From NCBI GenBank assembly GCA_018648265.1, contig JABGRN010000029.1:1-32740 (forward strand): 32,740 bases of DNA, in the 5' to 3' direction. Position numbers and translations under genes: made by a program. Position 1 is the stretch's first letter. Each line of letters opens with the position of its first letter. The notes under the pieces were generated by a model that was not told the origin of the DNA, did not search any database, and saw only the letters and a list, made by a program, of their open reading frames with translations. Of the stretch, positions 17,793-24,233 are shown one piece after another. This DNA comes from Prolixibacteraceae bacterium. Its GTDB lineage: Bacteria; Bacteroidota; Bacteroidia; Bacteroidales; Prolixibacteraceae.

Positions 17793-18014
17793 TTAGTCAA
17801 GGATTAGTTCTTGGTTGCCGTTGGCAGTTTCTAACTCTTCTATTTGCTCAATTGTACCATCCTGATATTCTTTAACAATCCAACCATCACGGGCTACAAT
17901 TATGTAACCTATTGTTTCCATTGCTTTTTCTGATGCTTCCTGGATAGCTTTTTTAGATTTACGTACTAACGTACGTTTCGTTAAATAGGCAGTATTTTTT
18001 TTAGCATTACTCAT
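17793..18014 (-). CDS. Small protein paired with the zeta-like kinase (putative antitoxin)
   Basis: A 73-residue protein starting at the ATG at 18014 (MSNAKKNTAYLTKRTLVRKS). A longer frame upstream to 18149 runs through a hairpin and is not credible. It has a very basic N-terminal half and a compact core (ETIGYIIVARDGWIVKEYQDGTIEQI), then an acidic tail. I recall similar small proteins commonly placed directly before zeta-like kinases in Bacteroidota, but I cannot assign a named family. Its stop lies 13 bases before the kinase ATG, so the two are co-transcribed. The antitoxin role is inferred from position only. Confidence 0.65.
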   Translation of the reverse strand: MSNAKKNTAYLTKRTLVRKSKKAIQEASEKAMETIGYIIVARDGWIVKEYQDGTIEQIEELETANGNQELILD

Positions 18015-18116
18015 ATGTGTAAAGATACGGAATTTATCACAATAGTGTTTTCTTATTTTCCTAAATTCAATTGACAAATTTCTTGAAAGTATATTTGTCC
18101 TCATGCCGAACGGGCA

Positions 18117-18146
18117 TTTACTTTTCTCCTTGATGAGAAAAGTAAA
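18117..18146. repeat. 12-bp perfect hairpin upstream of the TA pair
   Basis: TTTACTTTTCTC and GAGAAAAGTAAA pair perfectly around the 6-base loop CTTGAT. It lies in a GC-richer, repeat-like segment (about 18100-18330) that looks unlike its neighbours. On the minus strand it could also act as a terminator-like end for the CBASS operon. Confidence 0.55.
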
Positions 18147-18148
18147 CA

Positions 18149-18166
18149 TTCCGAATATATTCGGAA
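18149..18166. repeat. 18-bp perfect palindrome
   Basis: TTCCGAATATATTCGGAA is fully self-complementary and sits two bases after the preceding hairpin, about 135 bp before the TA start. It could be an operator or part of a mobile repeat. No gene product can be tied to it. Confidence 0.5.
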
Positions 18167-18298
18167 CAAATCAAGAAGACGAAAATGTACGGTGTACATT
18201 TGAGCGCTTCCCCGCGCTCTTGGTATTTTTAACGGCTTTCGTATTACGGCTACTACAGCCTAAATACCAATTCACCCCTACCCTTGCCCGCATTTTCT

Positions 18299-18985
18299 TC
18301 ATGCTTGCGCTCTGGGAGCTTTGAACCGGTTGGTTATTCGTATTGTGGCAGATTCGCTTAAAATCATAGTCAAATCATCTTTAAATATTTCAATTGGAAT
18401 ATTGCTAAAAGTCTTAGCAAATAAGTGGCATCTTTTATATTTATTATTGCTACCACAAAAACAAGGTGAATTTCTAGGATATTTTATTTTTTTAGTAATT
18501 AATTCCAACTTGTTAATTACTTCATTATCAGAGTCAAGCTGCCACCATTCTTTGTAATCATTAACTAGCCCATTTTTTCCATGGGAGTGTTCTTTTCCGA
18601 TGTAAAAACCATTTTCTAACTTGTGAACTTGGTCAAACAAATAAGGTAATACAACTATATCCAACCACCGTTTTAAAGTAATGTTATGATTGAGTTTACG
18701 ATATATTTTAGTATTTGGACCTACGCAACAGCTCCCATCATGGTTTACATGCCAATCTTCTTCTTTGGGGATTGCATTTCCAGTCTCAGAAATAGATGGT
18801 AGAGTTTTTGGATAATTAAAGGGAATATAAATCTTTACACTAAAAGTTTTCCACAAAACTCTCTCTGAGTCAATGATTTTAATTTCTCCTTCCGATTCCC
18901 ATCCTCCTTTTACAGATTCTAAATCACCTAACTTTTCGTAGGAAGACTTTACATTTTCCCATTCATTTCTTATATACTCTAACAT
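18299..18985 (-). CDS. CBASS E2-like conjugating protein with C-terminal SEC-C zinc motif
   Basis: A 228-residue protein. Residues of about 1-130 look like the bacterial E2 (ubiquitin-conjugating-like) fold: YIPFNYPKTLPSIS corresponds to the E2 PxxYP region, and H79-V-N-H82-D-G-S-C-C87 carries the expected HxxxDGxxC active site, so C87 (less likely C86) is the catalytic cysteine. Residues 175-187 form a SEC-C motif, C-x-C-x8-C-H. In short type II CBASS such a stand-alone E2 acts on the CD-NTase, without a fused E1/JAB. The gene follows the CD-NTase by 7 bp. The last ten residues (RFKAPRAQA) come from DNA of different character, so the native C-terminus may have been replaced. Function inferred from motifs plus operon. 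Confidence 0.8.
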   Translation of the reverse strand: MLEYIRNEWENVKSSYEKLGDLESVKGGWESEGEIKIIDSERVLWKTFSVKIYIPFNYPKTLPSISETGNAIPKEEDWHVNHDGSCCVGPNTKIYRKLNHNITLKRWLDIVVLPYLFDQVHKLENGFYIGKEHSHGKNGLVNDYKEWWQLDSDNEVINKLELITKKIKYPRNSPCFCGSNNKYKRCHLFAKTFSNIPIEIFKDDLTMILSESATIRITNRFKAPRAQA

Positions 18986-18992
18986 TAAAATC

Positions 18993-20063
18993 TCATTTAC
19001 GCCACATATCAGACTTTGCTGCTACAGTGGATAGACTTGAATAGTCCTTTTTATCCTCTACAGTATGACATGGAAAACGGTTTCCAAAATTATTTTTCCA
19101 TTCTCTGCAAGCTTCCTTTGAATTAGGTTGTTGAATAGCAATTTTTGCACTATCAATAAATTCTTTTAGTGCATTTTTAAAATAGCGTTTCTTTTCCGGA
19201 GAATAATCTTTAAATAAATCTTCACCAACTGGAGCAGTTGGTCGTGGACATTTAAATCCATTTCCAATTAGCCAATTATAAGAATTGTTTAGGGTTTCAT
19301 ACAATGAAATATCATCTCTGGAATTTTCGACATAATTTATTCCTGCCAAAATTGTCATAACTACACCTGGAGGCATATCCCCTTTTTTATAATCTCCCCA
19401 AGCTTTCATGAATCTCACAATTCTACGCAACTGATGGTCTTTCTTTCTTCTGTCATCACGCCACTTTTCATATTCATTTCTGAAAGAACTGCGTTCTAAA
19501 ATAAATTTTGCTTCAAAACCTGATTGAATTAAATCTTCAAACCATAGAATAAATTCAACTGGATTACTAGTATGCCACCAATCCTTTTTATGTGCTAAAT
19601 CTGGAGAATACACGTCTTGTGCATAGTAAATGGGAATATCGACATGATAATTAAAATCTCCATTCTTACCTTTATATCTTACTCTAACACAAGTATCTTT
19701 TTCGATAATTTCTTCAATTTCATTAACCCCTTTCCCTCTTGAAATAGAATTTACTATAAACTGATGAAAAACAGCAGGCTCTGGTCTTTCCCTTCTCCCA
19801 CGCGAACCAATAAAATAAACACCATCATCAATATCATACTCATCATCGTTTCTTGATGGGGTAATTATGGTATCCATTACATATGAACCTTGACTTTGAA
19901 ATTCAATCTTTTCAAATATCTCATGAATACTTTTAACAAATCCAAAACCATTATGAACTCTATCTCTAAGATTGTTTCTCTTAGTTCTTAAATTAGACCT
20001 TTTAGTCTCATCAAGCCTAATAACCTTATTAAATTCTTTAAAAACGTCGTTACTATTTGCCAT
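18993..20063 (-). CDS. CBASS cyclic-oligonucleotide synthase (DncV-like CD-NTase)
   Basis: A 356-residue nucleotidyltransferase of the cGAS/DncV (SMODS) type that makes a cyclic di- or trinucleotide alarm signal upon phage infection. Seen: the GSY motif (G59-S60-Y61, as GSYVMDT), the metal pair D77-x-D79 in YDIDDGVYF, and the third acid D142 in YHVDIPIYY. DIDDGVYF is close to the DncV form, so a DncV-like enzyme is likely; which product it makes cannot be read. The C-terminus ends SDMWRK rather than with a small residue, which matters if the E2 partner joins the C-terminus to a target. It starts 3 bp after the effector gene and ends 7 bp before the E2 gene, so the three are translationally linked. 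Confidence 0.92.
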   Translation of the reverse strand: MANSNDVFKEFNKVIRLDETKRSNLRTKRNNLRDRVHNGFGFVKSIHEIFEKIEFQSQGSYVMDTIITPSRNDDEYDIDDGVYFIGSRGRRERPEPAVFHQFIVNSISRGKGVNEIEEIIEKDTCVRVRYKGKNGDFNYHVDIPIYYAQDVYSPDLAHKKDWWHTSNPVEFILWFEDLIQSGFEAKFILERSSFRNEYEKWRDDRRKKDHQLRRIVRFMKAWGDYKKGDMPPGVVMTILAGINYVENSRDDISLYETLNNSYNWLIGNGFKCPRPTAPVGEDLFKDYSPEKKRYFKNALKEFIDSAKIAIQQPNSKEACREWKNNFGNRFPCHTVEDKKDYSSLSTVAAKSDMWRK

Positions 20064-20066
20064 AAA

Positions 20067-20675
20067 TTAAAATTCGTGTGTTTGACTGTTACTTATCCAT
20101 TTCATATCAGTGAAAGTTCCTTTTGTTTGATATGGAAGTCTTTCAGTAAAATATTTACCTGATAGATACTTATTATCTTTTTTTCTAATAAATTTAATAA
20201 TTTCCGTACCATAATGTGGTGCCAATTCTGAATTACCTTTGTTTTCATAGGAATATATTAACTGATACTGCTTTCCATCTAATTTTTTCACAGAAATAGC
20301 AATACTTTCAGATTCTGATGATTTAGACCCATCATCTTTGATTGTAAAAGTCCAAATTTTTATTCGGCTTCCAGTTTGATGAATTACCTTCTTCTGTTTT
20401 AATTTACCTTTTTGAATTATACCATTCGAATCTGCAAATTCATATTCAATACTTCCTTTATAAGTGCCTGAGAAATCATCTACCCAAAATAAATGTTTAA
20501 AGACTTTCATTTTCCACAACCATTTATCAATAATAAAAAGTAGAGAACTTATAAGAGCAATAATTGAAACTGATAATTTCCAATAATCTTTTGCCAAAAA
20601 AATCAATATACCAAGCGAAACCAATAACGAGATTAGCAACTTTTCCTTGTAATATTTGAAATATCCATTATCCAT
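20067..20675 (-). CDS. CBASS membrane effector, Cap15-like (two helices plus beta-barrel)
   Basis: A 202-residue protein with two N-terminal membrane helices (about residues 13-29 and 34-53), then a beta-rich soluble domain of about 140 residues. The domain opens with WVDDFSGTYKGSIEYEF and closes with GKYFTERLPYQTKGTFTDMKW, strand-turn patterns expected for a small closed barrel. Known Cap15 effectors have exactly this 2TM plus barrel design; the barrel binds the cyclic nucleotide and the protein then oligomerises and breaks the inner membrane. It lies 2 bp after the DUF2188 gene and 3 bp before the CD-NTase. Family call rests on architecture and position, as sequence conservation in this family is low. 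Confidence 0.8.
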   Translation of the reverse strand: MDNGYFKYYKEKLLISLLVSLGILIFLAKDYWKLSVSIIALISSLLFIIDKWLWKMKVFKHLFWVDDFSGTYKGSIEYEFADSNGIIQKGKLKQKKVIHQTGSRIKIWTFTIKDDGSKSSESESIAISVKKLDGKQYQLIYSYENKGNSELAPHYGTEIIKFIRKKDNKYLSGKYFTERLPYQTKGTFTDMKWISNSQTHEF

Positions 20676-20677
20676 AT

Positions 20678-20899
20678 TTATCCTTTTGGTGGAAAGGGGT
20701 CATTCCCATAACTATTTCGCTCCCTTATTTTACCATTCTTTCCATGAATGAACATCTCAGAATTTTGATTCTTTGCAATTTCCTTTGCAGAATTAATTGC
20801 CTCATTTTGTGTTTCTGTAACTTTTGTTGCTCTGCCATTGCCGGCTCCTTTTACAGCCCATCCATCTGGATGCTTGACTACGTGTTGATTTTTACCCAT
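20678..20899 (-). CDS. DUF2188 family small protein in the CBASS operon
   Basis: A 73-residue soluble protein that matches the DUF2188 pattern end to end: an N-terminal HVVKHPDGWAVKGAGNGRAT, then TQNEAINSAKEIAKNQNSE, then IHGKNGKIRERNSYGNDPFP with a proline-rich close. No catalytic residues stand out and the family's function is unknown. It sits 20 bp after the LexA-like gene and 2 bp before the effector gene, so it is translated from the same message. It may be a regulator, a chaperone or an immunity-like partner of the effector; none of these is shown. Confidence 0.85.
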   Translation of the reverse strand: MGKNQHVVKHPDGWAVKGAGNGRATKVTETQNEAINSAKEIAKNQNSEMFIHGKNGKIRERNSYGNDPFPPKG

Positions 20900-20919
20900 T
20901 TTCTTATCTTGTTTTATTA

Positions 20920-21546
20920 TTAATATGGAATTGCTGTTACAACAATTCCTTGTACTTTAAAATCACTTGTTAGTATAATTGGTTGATGCATTTTGTCTGA
21001 TGATTTCGGTTTTAGAATAATCATATCTCCTTTATGTTGAAATTCTTTTATTGTTGCTTCATCATCAACCAACGCAACAACTATATCACCATTATTAGCT
21101 GTTGATTGTTGCTTAAATAATACTAAATCACCATCATTTATATTTATGCGTGCTTCATTCATTGAAGTCCCCTTTGCTTTTAATAAAAAATATTTATTTG
21201 CTGGCTTAGCGATTTGAACTGATACAGGTATATATGCTTCAATATTTTCTTCTGCCAAAATTGGTAGCCCGCAAGCAACCATACCTAACAATGGAATATT
21301 AACTGTCTCAGCATGATTTTCTCGGTTTGTAATACGTTCTTTTACTAATAGACGTAAATTCCCAGTATCACTTTTCTCAACAAACCCTTTAGAAATCAAG
21401 CTTTCCAAAATGATTGCAGCAGAACGGGGAGATTTATATCCGAGCTCCTTCATTAAACTTCGAACACTTGGGAAATGTCCTTTTTGTAAAAGATAATTGC
21501 GAATAAGTCTTATTGCTTCAAGCTCTTTATTGTTTAAATAATGCAT
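20920..21546 (-). CDS. LexA-like self-cleaving repressor heading the CBASS operon
   Basis: A 208-residue repressor from the ATG at 21546; an in-frame TTG at 21552 overlaps the promoter and is unlikely. Residues of about 1-65 form the LexA winged helix (FPSVRSLMKELGYKSPRSAA, then LESLISKGFVE). Residues of about 85-208 form the S24 self-cleavage domain: scissile C92-G93 in GMVACGLP (LexA normally has Ala-Gly; UmuD of E. coli has Cys-Gly), nucleophile S128 in KGTSMNEA, and general base K167 in DEATIKEF. It is the first gene of the operon and probably controls it, relieved by RecA filaments during DNA damage. The -7 box ends four bases from the ATG, so the mRNA is probably leaderless. Confidence 0.88.
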   Translation of the reverse strand: MHYLNNKELEAIRLIRNYLLQKGHFPSVRSLMKELGYKSPRSAAIILESLISKGFVEKSDTGNLRLLVKERITNRENHAETVNIPLLGMVACGLPILAEENIEAYIPVSVQIAKPANKYFLLKAKGTSMNEARININDGDLVLFKQQSTANNGDIVVALVDDEATIKEFQHKGDMIILKPKSSDKMHQPIILTSDFKVQGIVVTAIPY

Positions 21547-21549
21547 ACA

Positions 21550-21557
21550 CAAAGATA
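21550..21557 (-). promoter_or_regulatory. -7 box of the CBASS operon (probably leaderless mRNA)
   Basis: Minus-strand TATCTTTG fits TAnnTTTG and is separated from the repressor ATG by only three bases, which puts the transcript start at the ATG itself. No -33 match is seen. Possible operators upstream are the palindrome GATATTATC (21576-21584) and two direct TTATCAAC copies at 21597-21604 and 21618-21625, 21 bp (two helical turns) apart. Confidence 0.5.
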
Positions 21558-21832
21558 CACCAAATAATACAGCTTGATATTATCTTAAGGAGTTATTTAT
21601 CAACTAAATATAAACACTTATCAACCACAAGTTACTATCAGTTCAATATAATTAATACACCTTGTATAACCTCACACCCATTTGCTCCGTTTCTCTCCGC
21701 ATAAAAGTGTTCCGTACGGGAAGTCTTGTATTCCAAAACTTTTTGCCCACGCACCTTTAAATCGTATTTCAAAAGATGTTTTATTATGATTAGATGAATT
21801 AATTTTCAATACCCAAAGCAATAACTACATTA
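21558..21832. other. Gene-free stretch upstream of the CBASS operon
   Basis: The first 70 bases hold the possible operators described with the CBASS promoter. The rest (about 21630-21832) has no credible reading frame. An imperfect short palindrome TTCCGTACGGGAA occurs near 21709. Otherwise nothing is recognised. Confidence 0.4.
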
Positions 21833-22190
21833 CAGGACAAATGTAATTAATTGTTTATTTGGCAATACTTGGCATATTACGTCTAACTTTACTAGTTTGC
21901 ATAAAATCAGTTATCAAGGCTTTAGTCTGATAACCGCAAAGATTTTATGTAAAACTTAATCCGGATTTCTTTACAAAATATTTTCACTATAATTAAATAT
22001 TATGTCTGCTCCCGAATCAAGTTTTGTGGTATTTGTTTTTGCAAATCAAAAACTTGCAAAACTAAGATCGGGATTGCCTTCGCTAATCCGCTCAGGTAAA
22101 TACAACGCACAAATCCAGCGCTTTTTAAAAGTGCTAATCTGCATAACTGTTCTCAAATTTATTTTTACGGGATTCTCAGTGGCATTAAAT
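21833..22190. repeat. Right copy of the island-flanking direct repeat
   Basis: Second copy of the repeat at about 16350-16720, same orientation. The nested stems are kept: CATAAAAT/ATTTTATG (21900-21907/21942-21949) outside GTTATCA/TGATAAC (21910-21916/21928-21934). Compared with the left copy the inner closing pair changed from G-C to A-T on both sides, so pairing is preserved. The reading frame of the left copy is broken here by a one-base difference. The umuD gene starts about 65 bp after it. Edges approximate. Confidence 0.75.
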
Positions 22191-22241
22191 TATTAATTTA
22201 GTAGAAATAATTTTGCTGGGAAAATTATTGCCGGATTTTTT

Positions 22242-22249
22242 TAATTTTG
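22242..22249 (+). promoter_or_regulatory. -7 box just before umuD
   Basis: TAATTTTG fits TAnnTTTG and ends seven bases before the umuD ATG, so the mRNA would have almost no leader. No -33 element at normal spacing was found. Confidence 0.4.
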
Positions 22250-22255
22250 GTACAA

Positions 22256-22705
22256 ATGCAACAAAGAAGTAATAAATATTCAAAATTGACATTATTTAAA
22301 CCTTCGTTTGAAAAGGAGATAGATTTGCCTTTTATTGAAGCTAATATTTCAGCAGGTTTTCCGTCGCCGGCGGAAGATTATCTGGAAGCCAGGATCGATT
22401 TAAACAAAGAACTCATAATCAATAAAAGTGCTACATTTTATGCCCGTGTAAAAGGAGAATCAATGAATTTAGCCGGAATTTCTGATGGGGATTTATTAAT
22501 AATTGATAAGTCGAAAACACCTGTTAGCGGTTCGATTGTTGTCTGTTTAATTGATGGTGAATTTACATTAAAACGGCTTGAAAAACAGGGAAATATTTTC
22601 TATTTGATGCCTGAAAATCCTGATTATAAGCCCATTAAAATAAAACCGGAAAATGACGTCACAATTTGGGGGGTGGTTACGTACACTATAAAAAAACACA
22701 TTTAA
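22256..22705 (+). CDS. umuD: UmuD-like self-cleaving subunit of DNA polymerase V
   Basis: A 149-residue S24-family protein from the ATG at 22256; a TTG at 22247 lies inside the -7 box and is rejected. UmuD cuts itself when bound to RecA filaments, and the shortened UmuD' dimer then activates UmuC for error-prone synthesis past lesions. Seen: the cleavage site A33-G34 in ISAGFPSPAEDY, nucleophile S69 in KGESMNLAG and general base K106 in EFTLKRLE. Length is close to E. coli UmuD (139). There is no DNA-binding domain, which separates it from the two repressors nearby. umuC follows 25 bp downstream. Confidence 0.93.
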   Translation: MQQRSNKYSKLTLFKPSFEKEIDLPFIEANISAGFPSPAEDYLEARIDLNKELIINKSATFYARVKGESMNLAGISDGDLLIIDKSKTPVSGSIVVCLIDGEFTLKRLEKQGNIFYLMPENPDYKPIKIKPENDVTIWGVVTYTIKKHI

Positions 22706-22730
22706 GTATTTCATTTATAGATATTTACCT

Positions 22731-23981
22731 ATGTTTGCCTTAGTCGATTGCAATAATTTTTACGTCTCCTGTGAACGGGTTTTTAATCCAAAACTAAAAG
22801 GAAAACCAGTTATTGTTTTATCCAATAACGACGGATGTATTATTGCCCGTTCGGAAGAAGCAAAATTGTTGGGTTTAAAAATGGCCGAGCCGGTTTTTAA
22901 AAAGCTTAGTTTTTTGAAAAAAAACGGTGTCCGGGTATTTTCGTCGAATTACACATTGTACGGCGACATGTCGCAAAGGGTAACAGAAACACTCTCCCAT
23001 TTTTTCCCTCAGGTTGAGATTTACAGCATTGACGAAGCTTTTCTAAATCTTTCCGACATGAATGTTGATTTGGAAGAACTTTCAAAGAACATACTTACAA
23101 CAGTTAAACAAAATACAGGAATCCCGGTTTCAATTGGAATCGGCCCGACAAAAACATTGGCAAAAATAGCCAACAAAGCAGCTAAATTAACTGGGGGAAT
23201 TTTCATTATTAAAAACGATCGTCAACGCGACACAATTATTAGAAATACTCCAATTGAAAAGGTCTGGGGAATTGGCAGACAGTATTCAAAGCTTTTAATT
23301 CGAAATGGAGTTAAAACTGCCTTCGATTTCGCTGAACTCGACAATAACTGGCTAAAAACCAAAATGAAAGTAATTGGTGTTCGAATAAAAAAAGAACTAC
23401 TTGGTGAACCTTGTATTCCACTTGAGTTAATTATTCCTGCCAAAAAAGCGATTGCAACAACACGGGCTTTTGGAAAAAAAACTTCAGAATTAAAATACAT
23501 TGAAGAGGCAGTTTCGACTTATGCCGTGCGATGTGCAGAAAAATTGCGCAAGCAAAAAACAGTCGCAAATCTATTAACGATATTTATTCATACCGATCCT
23601 TTTAACCGAAACGAACCACAAATAAATAAAAGCAAAACCATTACTTTACCGGTTGCTACAAACGATAGTACAGAACTTGTAAAATATGCTCTGGTTTGTT
23701 TAAACAACCTTTTTGAAACAAAATATAAATACAAAAAAGCCGGGGTAATTGTTGATGGTTTGCAAAGCGAAACTTCATTTCAAGGAAATATATTTGATAA
23801 AAAAGACAGAAAACAACAAAAATTATTACTGCAAACTATCGATAAAATGAATGCTGAATTTGGCAGGGACAAAGTAAAACTGGCTATTCAGGGCAGCGGA
23901 AAAGAGTGGAAATTAAAGCAGGAAAAATTGTCGAAACGATATACTACAAATTGGGAAGATATAATTGAAGTAAAGGCTTAA
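22731..23981 (+). CDS. umuC: UmuC, Y-family catalytic subunit of DNA polymerase V
   Basis: A 416-residue translesion polymerase. The Y-family active site is present: D6 in FALVDCNNFYVSCE, and D101-E102 in YSIDEAFLNLS. The helix-hairpin-helix thumb follows (IEKVWGIGRQYSKLLIRNGVKTAFDFAE, near 170-205) and then the little-finger domain. The final 65 residues (GNIFDKKDRKQQKLLLQTID to the end) match the DUF4113 tail of UmuC proteins. Length equals the family norm (about 420). Operon with umuD; a hairpin lies 20 bases past the stop. Confidence 0.95.
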   Translation: MFALVDCNNFYVSCERVFNPKLKGKPVIVLSNNDGCIIARSEEAKLLGLKMAEPVFKKLSFLKKNGVRVFSSNYTLYGDMSQRVTETLSHFFPQVEIYSIDEAFLNLSDMNVDLEELSKNILTTVKQNTGIPVSIGIGPTKTLAKIANKAAKLTGGIFIIKNDRQRDTIIRNTPIEKVWGIGRQYSKLLIRNGVKTAFDFAELDNNWLKTKMKVIGVRIKKELLGEPCIPLELIIPAKKAIATTRAFGKKTSELKYIEEAVSTYAVRCAEKLRKQKTVANLLTIFIHTDPFNRNEPQINKSKTITLPVATNDSTELVKYALVCLNNLFETKYKYKKAGVIVDGLQSETSFQGNIFDKKDRKQQKLLLQTIDKMNAEFGRDKVKLAIQGSGKEWKLKQEKLSKRYTTNWEDIIEVKA

Positions 23982-24001
23982 AGCATATCTTTTTTAACGT
24001 C

Positions 24002-24022
24002 ATGCTGAATTTGTTTCAGCAT
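24002..24022 (+). terminator. Hairpin after umuC
   Basis: ATGCTGAA and TTCAGCAT pair perfectly around a 5-base loop, 20 bases past the umuC stop. The T-run precedes rather than follows the stem, so it may instead be part of the repeat cluster that fills this gap. Confidence 0.4.
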
Positions 24023-24024
24023 CT

Positions 24025-24077
24025 CTGTCATTATCTCATTATGCCTAATTAAATTAGGTGAACTCTACTAATGACAG
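24025..24077. repeat. 53-bp palindromic repeat, copy 1
   Basis: Bounded by perfect inverted ends CTGTCATTA and TAATGACAG. The core CCTAATTAAATTAGG is itself a palindrome. A diverged copy lies at 24234-24286. It is non-coding. Confidence 0.65.
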
Positions 24078-24121
24078 ATTCTCACATTTCATTAATAATG
24101 AACAATATAGCGTCATACATT

Positions 24122-24223
24122 ATTGTCATTTCGACGAAGAATAGCCAGTTCCGGATTGTCGAAAGGAGAAATCCCTCACAAAATGAACAGATTTCTCATT
24201 CGTTCCTCATTCGAAATGACAAT
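24122..24223. repeat. 102-bp MITE-like element with 13-bp inverted ends
   Basis: ATTGTCATTTCGA and TCGAAATGACAAT are perfect inverted ends. Inside, GAGAAATC (24166-24173) pairs with GATTTCTC (24190-24197). No reading frame. From memory, elements with GTCATTTCGA ends are common between genes of Bacteroidota. The gap 23982-24416 contains only these repeats and no gene. Confidence 0.7.
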
Positions 24224-24233
24224 CCAATACTTA

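Noticed and set aside
18015-18149. 45-codon N-terminal extension of the putative antitoxin
   Set aside because: It reads through the 12-bp hairpin; the Met at 18014 gives a protein of normal size.
18103-18324. 73-codon plus-strand frame between the TA pair and CBASS
   Set aside because: It overlaps perfect hairpins and the 3' end of the E2 gene, has no start context, and looks like translated repeat DNA.
22002-22196. 64-codon reading frame on the plus strand
   Set aside because: It lies inside the right repeat copy, has no family resemblance, and the left copy does not keep it.
24121-24128. Half-operator TATTGTCA before the SRAP gene
   Set aside because: It is part of the inverted end of the MITE-like element and has no matching second half at the operator spacing.
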